DNA from: Pseudomonas sp.
GTDB lineage: Bacteria > Pseudomonadota > Gammaproteobacteria > Pseudomonadales > Pseudomonadaceae
NCBI GenBank assembly: GCA_007117785.1
Contig: SKFV01000025.1
Location: forward strand, 1-13,810
DNA: 13,810 bases
Direction of reading: 5' to 3'
In this document: positions 1-6,523 of the stretch, piece by piece
Numbering within the stretch: the first letter of the stretch is position 1
Layout of the letters: each line of letters starts with the position of its first letter
Position numbers and translations under genes: made by a program
The notes under the pieces: model-generated
What the model was told of the DNA's origin: nothing
Database searches by the model: none
The model's input: the letters and a program-made list of their open reading frames with translations, nothing else

Positions 1-34
1 ACGAGCTTACAGGGACGTACTTGCAGCGTGTCCA
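1..34 (-). repeat. Partial copy of a dispersed structured repeat, cut by the window edge
   Basis: Read on the minus strand, these 34 bases match positions 6192-6225 on the plus strand at 30 of 34 places. Identical blocks are TGGACACGCTG, TACGTCC and TGTAAGCTCGT. The second location is the inner left part of the MITE-like element at 6174-6321. The GGAC...GTCC pairing potential is kept in both. The rest of this copy lies beyond base 1. It sits downstream of epd, in what is probably the intergenic space before the next gene of that operon. Two similar non-coding copies in opposite orientations show a dispersed repeat rather than a one-off hairpin. Confidence 0.7.
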
Positions 35-91
35 TGACCGGCTAATGGCAATGGCGCCATGCACGCACCGTACAGCATCACGATATTTTTA

Positions 92-125
92 GCGGTGTCA
101 GTCTAAGCTTTCAGACTGACACCGC
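92..125 (-). other. Perfect 13-bp hairpin overlapping the epd stop codon
   Basis: GCGGTGTCAGTCT at 92-104 is the exact reverse complement of 113-125, around an 8-base loop containing AAGCTT. The structure covers the last codons and stop of epd. On the epd transcript it is followed by a mixed stretch with an A-run rather than a U-tract, so it is not a classical intrinsic terminator. It could be an mRNA 3'-end stabiliser, a Rho-dependent or U-less terminator, or a protein site. Confidence 0.6.
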
Positions 126-1150
126 CGCAACCAATACCCCGCCACATCCAGCATCCGGTTGGCAAAGCCCCATTCGTTATCAAACCATACCAGCACATTC
201 ACCATACGCGGCCCGGACACCCGCGTCTGGCTTCCGTCGACAATCGCCGAATGCGGATCATGATTGAAATCGCAACTGGCGTGCGGCAGCTCGGTATAAT
301 CCAGCAGCCCCGCATACTCACCCTCAGCCGCCACCTTGAGCAGCGCATTCACCTCAGCCGCCGTCGTATCACGGCTGGTCTGCAAGGTAATATCCAGCGC
401 CGACACATTCACCGTTGGCACCCGGATCGCCTTCGCCTGAATACGCCCTGCCAACTCCGGCAACAATCGCTCGATACCCCGCGCCAGACCGGTCGATACC
501 GGAATCACCGATTGAAAAGCCGAGCGAGTGCGGCGCAAATCCTCATGATGGTAGGCATCAATCACCGGCTGATCATTCATCGCTGAATGGATCGTCGTGA
601 TCGAGACATACTCCAGGCCTATCTGCTCATTCAGCAGTTTCAGCAAGGGTACCCCACAATTGGTGGTACACGACGCATTGGAGACCAGACGCTGCCGAGC
701 GTTCAACAAGTGTTGATTGACCCCGAACACCACGGTCGCATCCACCGCCTCCTCGCAGGCCATTGGTTGCGAAAACAAAACCCGAGGTACACCGGCATGG
801 GTAAAGCGCAGCGCCTGTTCACGCGTGGTGTACTGGCCGGAACATTCCAGCACCAGATCCACATTCAAGGCCGACCAATCCACCCCTTCCGGGTCAGCCG
901 CACGCAACACCTGCACCCGGTCGCCATTGATATGCAAGCCATCGTCCGCCACGCGAACGTCCCCGGGGAAACGCCCATGGGTCGAATCAAAACGGGTCAG
1001 ATACTCGATGCTGGCCTGATCAGCCAGATCATTCAGAGCCACCACCTGCAACCCCTCGCTGCCACGCTCATACAGCGCACGCAGCACACAGCGCCCGATA
1101 CGGCCATAGCCGTTCAGTGCCAGTCGAAAAGGGGGGCGTTGACTACTCAT
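98..1150 (-). CDS. epd: Erythrose-4-phosphate dehydrogenase
   Basis: This cytosolic enzyme oxidises D-erythrose 4-phosphate to 4-phosphoerythronate with NAD+, the first step of the DXP-dependent pyridoxal phosphate pathway. The 350-residue protein is a GAPDH-fold enzyme: the N-terminal Rossmann motif NGYGRIGR is at 13-20, the catalytic loop SNASCTTNC places the nucleophile at Cys161, and His188 in TTIHSAM is the general base. Epd is preferred over GAPDH because of the segments DLRRTRSAFQSVIPVSTGLA (204-223) and DFNHDPHSAIVDGSQTRVSG (294-313), which closely match my recollection of E. coli Epd. It lies 77 bp downstream of tkt on the same strand. Transketolase makes or consumes the Epd substrate erythrose 4-phosphate. 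The start has no clear Shine-Dalgarno. A seven-codon mini-ORF (ATG at 1163, stop 1143-1145) overlaps it and might couple translation. A pgk gene often follows in relatives but lies outside this window. Confidence 0.93.
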   Translation of the reverse strand: MSSQRPPFRLALNGYGRIGRCVLRALYERGSEGLQVVALNDLADQASIEYLTRFDSTHGRFPGDVRVADDGLHINGDRVQVLRAADPEGVDWSALNVDLVLECSGQYTTREQALRFTHAGVPRVLFSQPMACEEAVDATVVFGVNQHLLNARQRLVSNASCTTNCGVPLLKLLNEQIGLEYVSITTIHSAMNDQPVIDAYHHEDLRRTRSAFQSVIPVSTGLARGIERLLPELAGRIQAKAIRVPTVNVSALDITLQTSRDTTAAEVNALLKVAAEGEYAGLLDYTELPHASCDFNHDPHSAIVDGSQTRVSGPRMVNVLVWFDNEWGFANRMLDVAGYWLRRCQSESLD

Positions 1151-1181
1151 AGGCGGCGCTCATGGCTGCGGATGACAAATG

Positions 1182-1212
1182 CCCCGGGAAAGCACTTCTG
1201 GCTTGCCCGGGG
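1182..1212 (-). other. Intercistronic hairpin between tkt and epd
   Basis: CCCCGGG at 1182-1188 pairs with CCCGGGG at 1206-1212. The stem extends inward through AAGC/GCTT with one mismatch, closing a 7-base loop (1194-1200). It lies in the 77-bp gap between the tkt stop and the epd start. No T-run follows in the direction of transcription, so a processing or stability element, or a partial attenuator that lowers epd relative to tkt, is more likely than full termination. Confidence 0.55.
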
Positions 1213-1227
1213 TTCAAGCACACTGGA

Positions 1228-3228
1228 TCAGTCTTCCAGCAGCTCTTCAGCCACTGCCAGGACGTTATCCAGAGTAAAACCGAATTCCTCAAACAGCGCA
1301 GCGGCGGGCGCCGACTCACCGAAGGTCTGCATGCCGATGATGCGGCCATCGAGGCCAACATACTTGTACCAGAAGTCCGTGTGTGCCGCCTCGATAGCAA
1401 TGCGGGCACCCACTTCCAGCGGCAGCACCGACTGCTTGTAAGCCGCATCCTGCTGGTCAAACACGCTGGTTGAGGGCATGGATACGACCCGTACCTGACG
1501 GCCAGCCGCAGTCAATTTGGCGCAAGCATCCATCGCCAGACCCACTTCCGAGCCGGTGGCAATCAGAATCAGCTCAGGCTCAGCATCACAGTCCTTGAGC
1601 ACATAGCCACCGCGTGCAATATCTCCTACTTGCTGGTCATGGCGACTCTGGTGCGGCAGGTTCTGCCGCGAGAAGACCAGCGCGCTGGGGCCATCGGTAC
1701 GCTCGATAGCGTACTTCCAGGCCACCGCCGATTCGACCGCATCCGCCGGGCGCCAGGTATCCAGGTTCGGCGTGCCACGCAGGCTGGCGAGCTGCTCGAT
1801 CGGTTGGTGGGTCGGACCGTCTTCACCCAGCCCGATGGAATCATGGGTAAACACATAGAGTACCCGCTGGCGCATCAGCGCTGACATCCGCACCGCATTG
1901 CGCGCGTACTCCATAAAGATCAGGAAGGTCGCACCGTAAGGGATGAAACCGCCATGCAGCGCGATACCGTTCATGATCGCGCTCATACCGAACTCACGCA
2001 CACCATAGAACAGGTAGTTACCGCTGGCATCGTCAGCGCTGACGCCCTTGCACCCCTGCCACAGGGTCAGGTTGGAACCGGCCAGATCGGCTGAACCACC
2101 GAGCAACTCAGGCAACAGCGGGCCATAGGCATTCAGACTGTTCTGACTGGCCTTGCGGCTGGCAATGGTCTCGCCCTTGTCCGCTACCGCAGCCACATAG
2201 GCTGCCGATTTTTCGGCAAAATCGGCAGGCAATTCACCCGCCAGGCGACGCTGCAGCTCTTCCGCCAGCTGGGGGTAGGCAGCCGCGTAAGCCGCAAAAC
2301 GCTCGTTCCAGTCGGCTTCGGCGGCGGCGCCCGCATCACGAGCATCCCACTCGGCCTGAATCTCGGCCGGGATTTCAAACGGACCATGCGGCCAGTTCAG
2401 TGCGGCACGGGTAGCCACAATCTCGTCATCGCCCAGCGGCGCACCGTGGCACTCTTCCTTGCCCTGCTTGTTCGGCGAGCCAAAACCGATCACCGTCTTG
2501 CAGCAGATCAGCGTCGGCTGGCTGGTATTCTTGCGTGCGGTTTCGATCGCCGTCTTGATCTCTTCGGCATCATGGCCATCGACATTGCGGATCACCTGCC
2601 AGCCATAGGCTTCAAAGCGCTGCGGCGTGTCATCGGTAAACCAGCCTTCCACTTCACCATCGATGGAAATGCCATTGTCATCATAAAAGCCAATCAGCTT
2701 GCCCAGACCCAGGGTGCCCGCCAGCGAACACACCTCATGGGAAATACCTTCCATCAGGCAGCCATCGCCCATAAAGGTATAGGTGAAATGGTCTACGACC
2801 TCGTGCTTGTCACGGTTGAACTGGGCAGCCAGCATCTTTTCGGCAATCGCCATGCCCACTGCGTTGGCCAGCCCCTGACCCAACGGACCTGTCGTTGTTT
2901 CCACACCCGGGGCATAGCCATATTCCGGATGGCCCGGCGTCTTGCTGTGCAGCTGGCGGAAATTCTGCAGATCCTCGATCGACAGGTCATAGCCGGTCAG
3001 ATGCAGCAGCGAATAGATCAGCATCGAGCCGTGACCGTTGGACAGCACAAAGCGGTCACGATCGACAAACTGCGGATTGGCCGGGTTGTGCTTCAGGTAA
3101 TCACGCCAGAGGACTTCGGCGATATCCGCCATACCCATGGGCGCGCCGGGATGGCCGCTCTTGGCTTTCTGCACGGCATCCATGCTGAGGGCACGAATGG
3201 CATTGGCGCGGTCACGACGGCTGGGCAT
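1228..3228 (-). CDS. tkt: Transketolase
   Basis: This thiamine-diphosphate enzyme of the non-oxidative pentose phosphate pathway transfers a C2 ketol unit between sugar phosphates. The 666-residue length is usual for bacterial transketolases. Visible motifs are SGHPGAP (24-30, His26), SNGHGS (63-68, His66), PGHPE (98-102, His100), and the thiamine-diphosphate/Mg motif starting at GDG (154-156) and ending at YDDNG (182-186). The pyrimidine and C-terminal domains follow, ending in EELLED. The start MPSRRDRAN was chosen because AGGAG lies 6 bases upstream and the family begins here. A longer reading upstream to 3381 would add 51 unrelated residues and run into the palindromic operator. It heads a tkt-epd unit on the minus strand, divergent from sahR-metK. 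Confidence 0.96.
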   Translation of the reverse strand: MPSRRDRANAIRALSMDAVQKAKSGHPGAPMGMADIAEVLWRDYLKHNPANPQFVDRDRFVLSNGHGSMLIYSLLHLTGYDLSIEDLQNFRQLHSKTPGHPEYGYAPGVETTTGPLGQGLANAVGMAIAEKMLAAQFNRDKHEVVDHFTYTFMGDGCLMEGISHEVCSLAGTLGLGKLIGFYDDNGISIDGEVEGWFTDDTPQRFEAYGWQVIRNVDGHDAEEIKTAIETARKNTSQPTLICCKTVIGFGSPNKQGKEECHGAPLGDDEIVATRAALNWPHGPFEIPAEIQAEWDARDAGAAAEADWNERFAAYAAAYPQLAEELQRRLAGELPADFAEKSAAYVAAVADKGETIASRKASQNSLNAYGPLLPELLGGSADLAGSNLTLWQGCKGVSADDASGNYLFYGVREFGMSAIMNGIALHGGFIPYGATFLIFMEYARNAVRMSALMRQRVLYVFTHDSIGLGEDGPTHQPIEQLASLRGTPNLDTWRPADAVESAVAWKYAIERTDGPSALVFSRQNLPHQSRHDQQVGDIARGGYVLKDCDAEPELILIATGSEVGLAMDACAKLTAAGRQVRVVSMPSTSVFDQQDAAYKQSVLPLEVGARIAIEAAHTDFWYKYVGLDGRIIGMQTFGESAPAAALFEEFGFTLDNVLAVAEELLED

Positions 3229-3283
3229 GAGTAACTCCTGTGATTGGCTGGCAAATCGATGCAACGGCATCTTGGCTCGCAAA

Positions 3284-3317
3284 GCCCGGCATTTTCGCGC
3301 AAATGGCCGCGCCGGGC
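3284..3317 (-). other. Hairpin in the tkt leader
   Basis: GCCCGGC at 3284-3290 pairs with GCCGGGC at 3311-3317, with further GCGC pairing inside the loop. Read in the tkt direction, the stem is followed by TTTGCG, a weak U-stretch. It sits in the 153 bases between the palindrome at 3382-3409 and tkt. I see no recognisable riboswitch class here. It may be a mild attenuator or simply leader structure. No convincing tkt promoter was found by eye. Confidence 0.35.
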
Positions 3318-3381
3318 AATGAAAACCCCGCCCGCCGGGAAACCCCGATGCCCGCACTGACGAAAGGCAACACGCCGACAC

Positions 3382-3409
3382 ATCTATATCAAAAAACTTT
3401 GATATAGAT
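3382..3409. promoter_or_regulatory. Perfect palindromic operator, probable SahR box
   Basis: ATCTATATCAAA (3382-3393) and TTTGATATAGAT (3398-3409) are exact reverse complements separated by 4 bases (AAAC). The 28-bp AT-rich site stands out in GC-rich surroundings. It lies in the divergent space between tkt and sahR, 37 bp before the sahR start codon and immediately upstream of its likely promoter. ArsR-family dimers bind perfect AT-rich inverted repeats of this kind next to their own genes, so SahR is the obvious candidate. Its placement would allow control of sahR-metK and possibly of tkt. That SahR binds here is inference; the palindrome is directly visible. Confidence 0.8.
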
Positions 3410-3410
3410 C

Positions 3411-3439
3411 TTGCGCCCTTGCCGGCCCACCTCTACACT
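3411..3439 (+). promoter_or_regulatory. Candidate sigma-70 promoter of sahR-metK, possibly leaderless
   Basis: TTGCGC (3411-3416) and TACACT (3434-3439) are separated by exactly 17 bases and resemble -35 and -10 boxes, though the -35 is weak. Initiation about 7 bases downstream would fall at 3446-3447, on the A of the sahR ATG. This fits the lack of any Shine-Dalgarno before sahR and suggests a leaderless mRNA. The palindromic operator abuts the -35 box. Confidence 0.45.
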
Positions 3440-3446
3440 GCGCAAC

Positions 3447-4463
3447 ATGAACACTGTCGCCCAACTTGCACCCTTGTCGGGTGCCGCCACTGACAACCTG
3501 GCTGCCTTTTGCAAGGCAACGGGCGACACCTTGCGTCTGGATATTCTGCGCGTGCTGCGTAACGACTCCTTTGGCGTACTCGAGCTGGCACAGATCTTCA
3601 ACATGCGGCAGTCCGGCATGAGTCATCACCTCAAGGTGCTGTCCAAAGCTGGGCTGGTTATCACTCGCCGCGAAGGCAACTCGATTTTCTATCGTCGCAG
3701 TTTGCCGGCGAGTGACAGTCACTGGCGCGGCGTGCATGAACACTTGCTGGCGGGTCTGGATGCCCTGGCCCTGGATGCCGACCTGGCCGACGGCATACGC
3801 CAACTGCATCGCCAGCGCAGCACCCTGTCGGAACAGTTTTTTGCCCGCTTTGCCGACGGCCCTCCCGCTCAGGACGACCTGCTCGCACATATCAGCCACT
3901 ATCGCGACGCCCTGCTGGCATTGCTGGATAGCCTGCAACTGCCGGCACATGATCTGGCAATCGAGATCGGTCCGGGGGAAGGCGACTTTCTGCCCGACCT
4001 TGCCAGCCGTTTTCAGCGGGTAATAGCCCTCGACAATGCGCCGGCCATGCTCGAACGTGCCCGCAAGCATTGCGAAAAGGCACAACTGGACAATGTCGAT
4101 TGTCTGTTGGCCGATGCGCTGCAGAATCAGGACCTGCCCCCGGCGGACTGCCTTGTCAGCAATATGGTGCTTCACCACATGCCGGCACCAGCCGATGCCC
4201 TCCAGCATCTGGCCAATTACCTGAAACCCGGCGGGCGATTGGTGCTGACTGAGCTTTGTCGCCACGATCAAAGCTGGGTCCGTGACACCTGCGGCGATCT
4301 CTGGCTCGGTTTCGAGCAGGCCGACCTTGCCTGGTGGGCCGAGCAGGCAGGGCTCAGCAGCGATGCCAGTCAGTATATCGGCCTGCGCAATGGCTTTCAG
4401 TTACAGATACACGCTTTCAGCAAACCCGATCACAACCTTGGCGCAACAGGAACTTCAGCATGA
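3447..4463 (+). CDS. sahR: SahR-type regulator: ArsR DNA-binding domain fused to a SAM/SAH-binding methyltransferase domain
   Basis: The 338-residue protein has two domains. An ArsR-type winged helix occupies about 18-90 (GDTLRLDILRVL, then the recognition-helix region RQSGMSHHLKVLSKAGLV and the wing RREGNSIFYRR). A class I methyltransferase fold spans about 150-325, with motif I EIGPGEGDF (173-181), an acidic ribose-binding Asp196 (IALDN), and NMVLHHM (239-245). This architecture next to metK is that of SahR, described in Proteobacteria as an SAH-responsive regulator of methyl-cycle genes. It also matches the gene I recall between metK and tktA in P. aeruginosa. The methyltransferase domain probably senses SAH rather than acting as an enzyme. 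The start MNTVAQ was chosen because upstream codons enter the promoter. The last codon overlaps metK (ATGA), indicating translational coupling. Confidence 0.85.
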   Translation: MNTVAQLAPLSGAATDNLAAFCKATGDTLRLDILRVLRNDSFGVLELAQIFNMRQSGMSHHLKVLSKAGLVITRREGNSIFYRRSLPASDSHWRGVHEHLLAGLDALALDADLADGIRQLHRQRSTLSEQFFARFADGPPAQDDLLAHISHYRDALLALLDSLQLPAHDLAIEIGPGEGDFLPDLASRFQRVIALDNAPAMLERARKHCEKAQLDNVDCLLADALQNQDLPPADCLVSNMVLHHMPAPADALQHLANYLKPGGRLVLTELCRHDQSWVRDTCGDLWLGFEQADLAWWAEQAGLSSDASQYIGLRNGFQLQIHAFSKPDHNLGATGTSA

Positions 4464-5644
4464 GCGATTATTCGATTTTCACCTCGGAGTCGGTTTCCGA
4501 GGGTCATCCGGACAAACTGGCAGATCAGATTTCCGATGCCGTGCTGGATGCCATTCTGACCGAAGACAAATTCGCCCGCGTGGCCTGTGAGACCATGGTG
4601 AAAACCGGTGTCGCCATCGTCGGCGGTGAAATCACCACCAGCGCCTGGGTCGATCTGGAAGACCTGGTGCGCGGCGTCATCTGCGACATCGGCTATACCT
4701 CTTCGGAGGTCGGTTACGACGGCGCCACCTGCGGCGTGATCAATATCATCGGCAAGCAGTCGCCGGATATCGCCCAGGGCGTTGATCGGCAGAAGCCGGA
4801 AGATCAGGGTGCTGGGGACCAAGGCCTGATGTTTGGCTATGCCAGCAACGAAACCGACGTATTGATGCCGGCTCCAATTACTTTCTCTCACCGCCTGGTG
4901 CAGCGTCAGGCTGAGGCGCGCCGCGACGGCACCCTGGCTTGGTTGCGCCCGGATGCCAAGTCACAGGTTACCTGCCGCTACGATAACGGCCGTGTGGTCG
5001 GTGTCGACGCTATCGTACTCTCGACCCAGCACAACCCCGAGATCAGCCAGGCCGACCTGCGCGAAGCGGTGATGGAAGAGATCATCAAGCCGGTGATTCC
5101 GGCCGAGCTGCTGCATGCCGACACCCAGTTCCATATCAACCCCACCGGCAAGTTCGTGATCGGCGAGCCGGTCGGTGACTGCGGTCTGACCGGGCGCAAG
5201 ATCATCGTCGACACCTACGGCGGCATGGCGCGTCACGGTGGCGGCGCCTTCTCCGGCAAGGATCCGTCCAAGGTTGACCGCAGCGCCGCCTATGCCGGCC
5301 GCTATGTCGCCAAGAACATCGTTGCAGCCGGCCTGGCCGACAAGTGCGAGATTCAGGTCTCATACGCCATTGGTGTCGCGCAACCGACCTCGGTATCGAT
5401 CAATACCTTCGGCACCGGCAAGCTGAGCGATGAGAAAATCATCCAGCTGGTCCGTCAGCATTTCGACCTGCGGCCCTACGCCATTACCCGCATGCTTGAT
5501 CTGTTGCACCCGATGTACAAGGCCACAGCAGCCTACGGCCACTTTGGCCGCAGCCCCTATGAGATGACGGTGAAAGGCGAAACCTTTACCGCCTTCCCGT
5601 GGGAAAAGACCGACAAGGCCGAAGCCCTGCGCGCCGACGCCTGA
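4460..5644 (+). CDS. metK: S-adenosylmethionine synthase
   Basis: The enzyme condenses methionine with ATP to SAM, releasing phosphate and pyrophosphate, as a cytosolic tetramer. The 394-residue protein carries the family signatures: GHPDK (15-19), GAGDQG (117-122) and GGGAFSGKDPSKVDRSA (260-276). The start at 4460 is supported by family alignment (MSDYSIFTSESVSEGHPDK), by AGGA 8 bases upstream, and by the ATGA overlap with the sahR stop. In-frame upstream codons belong to sahR read in another frame. It is probably co-transcribed from the sahR promoter, so the SAM-making enzyme would be under the SAH-responsive repressor. No SAM riboswitch is seen. Its stop (5642-5644) directly abuts the stop of the convergent cytochrome gene. 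Confidence 0.97.
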   Translation: MSDYSIFTSESVSEGHPDKLADQISDAVLDAILTEDKFARVACETMVKTGVAIVGGEITTSAWVDLEDLVRGVICDIGYTSSEVGYDGATCGVINIIGKQSPDIAQGVDRQKPEDQGAGDQGLMFGYASNETDVLMPAPITFSHRLVQRQAEARRDGTLAWLRPDAKSQVTCRYDNGRVVGVDAIVLSTQHNPEISQADLREAVMEEIIKPVIPAELLHADTQFHINPTGKFVIGEPVGDCGLTGRKIIVDTYGGMARHGGGAFSGKDPSKVDRSAAYAGRYVAKNIVAAGLADKCEIQVSYAIGVAQPTSVSINTFGTGKLSDEKIIQLVRQHFDLRPYAITRMLDLLHPMYKATAAYGHFGRSPYEMTVKGETFTAFPWEKTDKAEALRADA

Positions 5645-6109
5645 TTAGCGACGGTAATCGTCGTGGCAGCCGCGGCAGGCTTGTTGAACCTGAGTCAGTG
5701 GTGCCCGCAGGGCATGCGGATCATCGCCTTGCTCGGCAGTCGCCGCCGCCAGTTCAGCGACGGCCAGTTGATAACGCTCGATGGCATTAGCAAAGCCGTC
5801 AGCATCGGACCAGACAGTGGGCCGCGCCGCATTGGGTTGGCGGGAGTCGCCGGGCTCGGGGAAGTGCTCCCAGGGCGTATCGGCCATATCGACCAGCCGC
5901 TGCACATGTGCGGCGAAGATGTCGGCATCAAAGGCCAGACGGCCGCGCAGCATGCCATCCAGCGGTTCACTGCTGTTGAGCATGCGCGTGAAGGCAGCCT
6001 GGCGCTGGCCCTCCGGCGAATCCGGATCGGCCGACTGACTGCCACAGGCAGTCAAGAGGATTGACAAGGTGGTCAATCCGAGCAGTTTCAGGGGTGAGAC
6101 GTGTGACAT
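5645..6109 (-). CDS. Cytochrome c'-like protein with lipoprotein signal
   Basis: The 154-residue protein begins with a hydrophobic segment ending in the lipobox LLTAC (Cys22), so it should be lipidated and anchored on the periplasmic side. The mature part is mostly helical and ends in CRGCH (145-149) followed by DDYRR. This is the C-terminal CxxCH heme c site typical of the four-helix cytochrome c'/c-556 family. Such proteins bind gases such as NO or transfer electrons; the partner is unknown here. The start Met gives a normal lipoprotein signal but only a weak GGAT as ribosome site. An upstream in-frame ATG at 6163 would put 18 residues before the signal and is unlikely. The gene converges on metK with no bases between the two stops. 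It has no evident link to the methyl cycle. Confidence 0.8.
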   Translation of the reverse strand: MSHVSPLKLLGLTTLSILLTACGSQSADPDSPEGQRQAAFTRMLNSSEPLDGMLRGRLAFDADIFAAHVQRLVDMADTPWEHFPEPGDSRQPNAARPTVWSDADGFANAIERYQLAVAELAAATAEQGDDPHALRAPLTQVQQACRGCHDDYRR

Positions 6110-6173
6110 GATTTCATCCAGGATTGACAGAAAGAACTGAATTGAAGATTGAGGGCATTGCATGGACCGCCGC

Positions 6174-6321
6174 GTTGCCTACCCCCTGCTCTGGACACGC
6201 TGTGAATACGTCCATGTAAGCTCGTAGATGCCATCCGACCGCCATGGATGGCGGAAGTGTCGAAAATGCAGGAGCAATTTTCGACCGTGCATCTAACGGT
6301 CCAGAGCAGGGGGCAGGCAAC
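6174..6321. mobile_element. 148-bp MITE-like palindromic element with 23-bp terminal inverted repeats
   Basis: The left arm 6174-6196 pairs with the right arm 6299-6321 at 22 of 23 positions; the single mismatch is A6181. Inside, TAGATGC (6225-6231) pairs with GCATCTA (6289-6295). Two further hairpins are nested: CCGCCA/TGGCGG (6239-6254) and TCGAAAAT/ATTTTCGA (6260-6284). GGAC/GTCC (6193-6196, 6210-6213) can also pair. There is no transposase gene. A 34-base part recurs at 1-34 in the opposite orientation. I recall similar intergenic sequences in marine Pseudomonadales but cannot check this. It could be a non-autonomous transposable element, a REP/BIME-type repeat, or a structured RNA. It separates the cytochrome gene from the ahcY regulatory region. 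No target-site duplication was recognised. Confidence 0.65.
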
Positions 6322-6421
6322 ACAGCTCATACCAGAGCCAATGCCGCAAGATTAAAAACCAGGCCGCATCTTAACGATAACGCCAGGGTGCGGCAGCCGC
6401 CGCACACAGTTTGCAACACAC

Positions 6422-6495
6422 CCCGACCGAGGGGCGCTGCAGCGACAGACTTGTCGTCAGGCTCGGTGGGCAGTGTTTTAGAGAGAACCGCGCCC
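6422..6495 (+). promoter_or_regulatory. SAH riboswitch aptamer
   Basis: The region fits the S-adenosylhomocysteine riboswitch class, which is usual before ahcY in Pseudomonas relatives. P1 is ACCGAG (6426-6431) with CTCGGT (6462-6467), extended by CCC (6422-6424)/GGG (6468-6470) past a bulged G6425. The core GCGCTGC is at 6434-6440. P2 is CGAC (6443-6446)/GTCG (6453-6456) around a 6-base loop. The conserved CAGG is at 6458-6461. The pseudoknot is GGGCGC (6432-6437) with GCGCCC (6490-6495). In this class SAH binding turns expression on, matching rising SAH to more AhcY. Between the MITE-like element and the aptamer (6322-6421) I find a 7-bp hairpin (6388-6405) but no convincing promoter. Confidence 0.9.
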
Positions 6496-6516
6496 ATTCG
6501 CTAACTACGAATGGAG
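6494..6516 (+). promoter_or_regulatory. Anti-Shine-Dalgarno hairpin: expression platform of the SAH riboswitch
   Basis: CCATTCG (6494-6500) is the exact complement of CGAATGG (6508-6514), around a 7-base loop. The last two G's are the first half of the ahcY ribosome site GGAG (6513-6516), 7 bases before the ATG. C6494 and C6495 are also the 3' end of the riboswitch pseudoknot. The two pairings therefore exclude each other: with SAH the pseudoknot takes these C's and frees the ribosome site, without SAH the hairpin hides it. Confidence 0.75.
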
Positions 6517-6523
6517 TAATCGC

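Noticed and set aside
587..1441. 284-codon open frame on the plus strand opposite epd and the tkt 3' end
   Set aside because: It is antisense to two well-identified enzymes, has no family features, and crosses the tkt-epd gap; it is a by-product of codon bias.
2386..3234. 282-codon open frame opposite tkt
   Set aside because: Antisense to the conserved transketolase N-terminal half, with no recognisable domain.
3229..3381. N-terminal extension of tkt to 3381
   Set aside because: The AGGAG-preceded start at 3228 matches the family; the extension is unrelated sequence in the leader.
3229..3381. Riboswitch (SAM, TPP or other) in the tkt leader
   Set aside because: Apart from a simple GC hairpin at 3284-3317 I could not match any known aptamer core.
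3384..4271. 295-codon minus-strand frame opposite sahR
   Set aside because: Antisense to clear ArsR and methyltransferase motifs; it would end at the operator.
4334..4459. N-terminal extension of metK
   Set aside because: Lies inside sahR in a different frame; the family start and ATGA overlap are at 4460.
6376..6381. GATAAC as -10 box of an ahcY promoter
   Set aside because: No acceptable -35 at the right distance; not called.
6244..6504. 86-codon frame across the element and riboswitch
   Set aside because: It covers a palindromic repeat and a riboswitch; the open frame is incidental.
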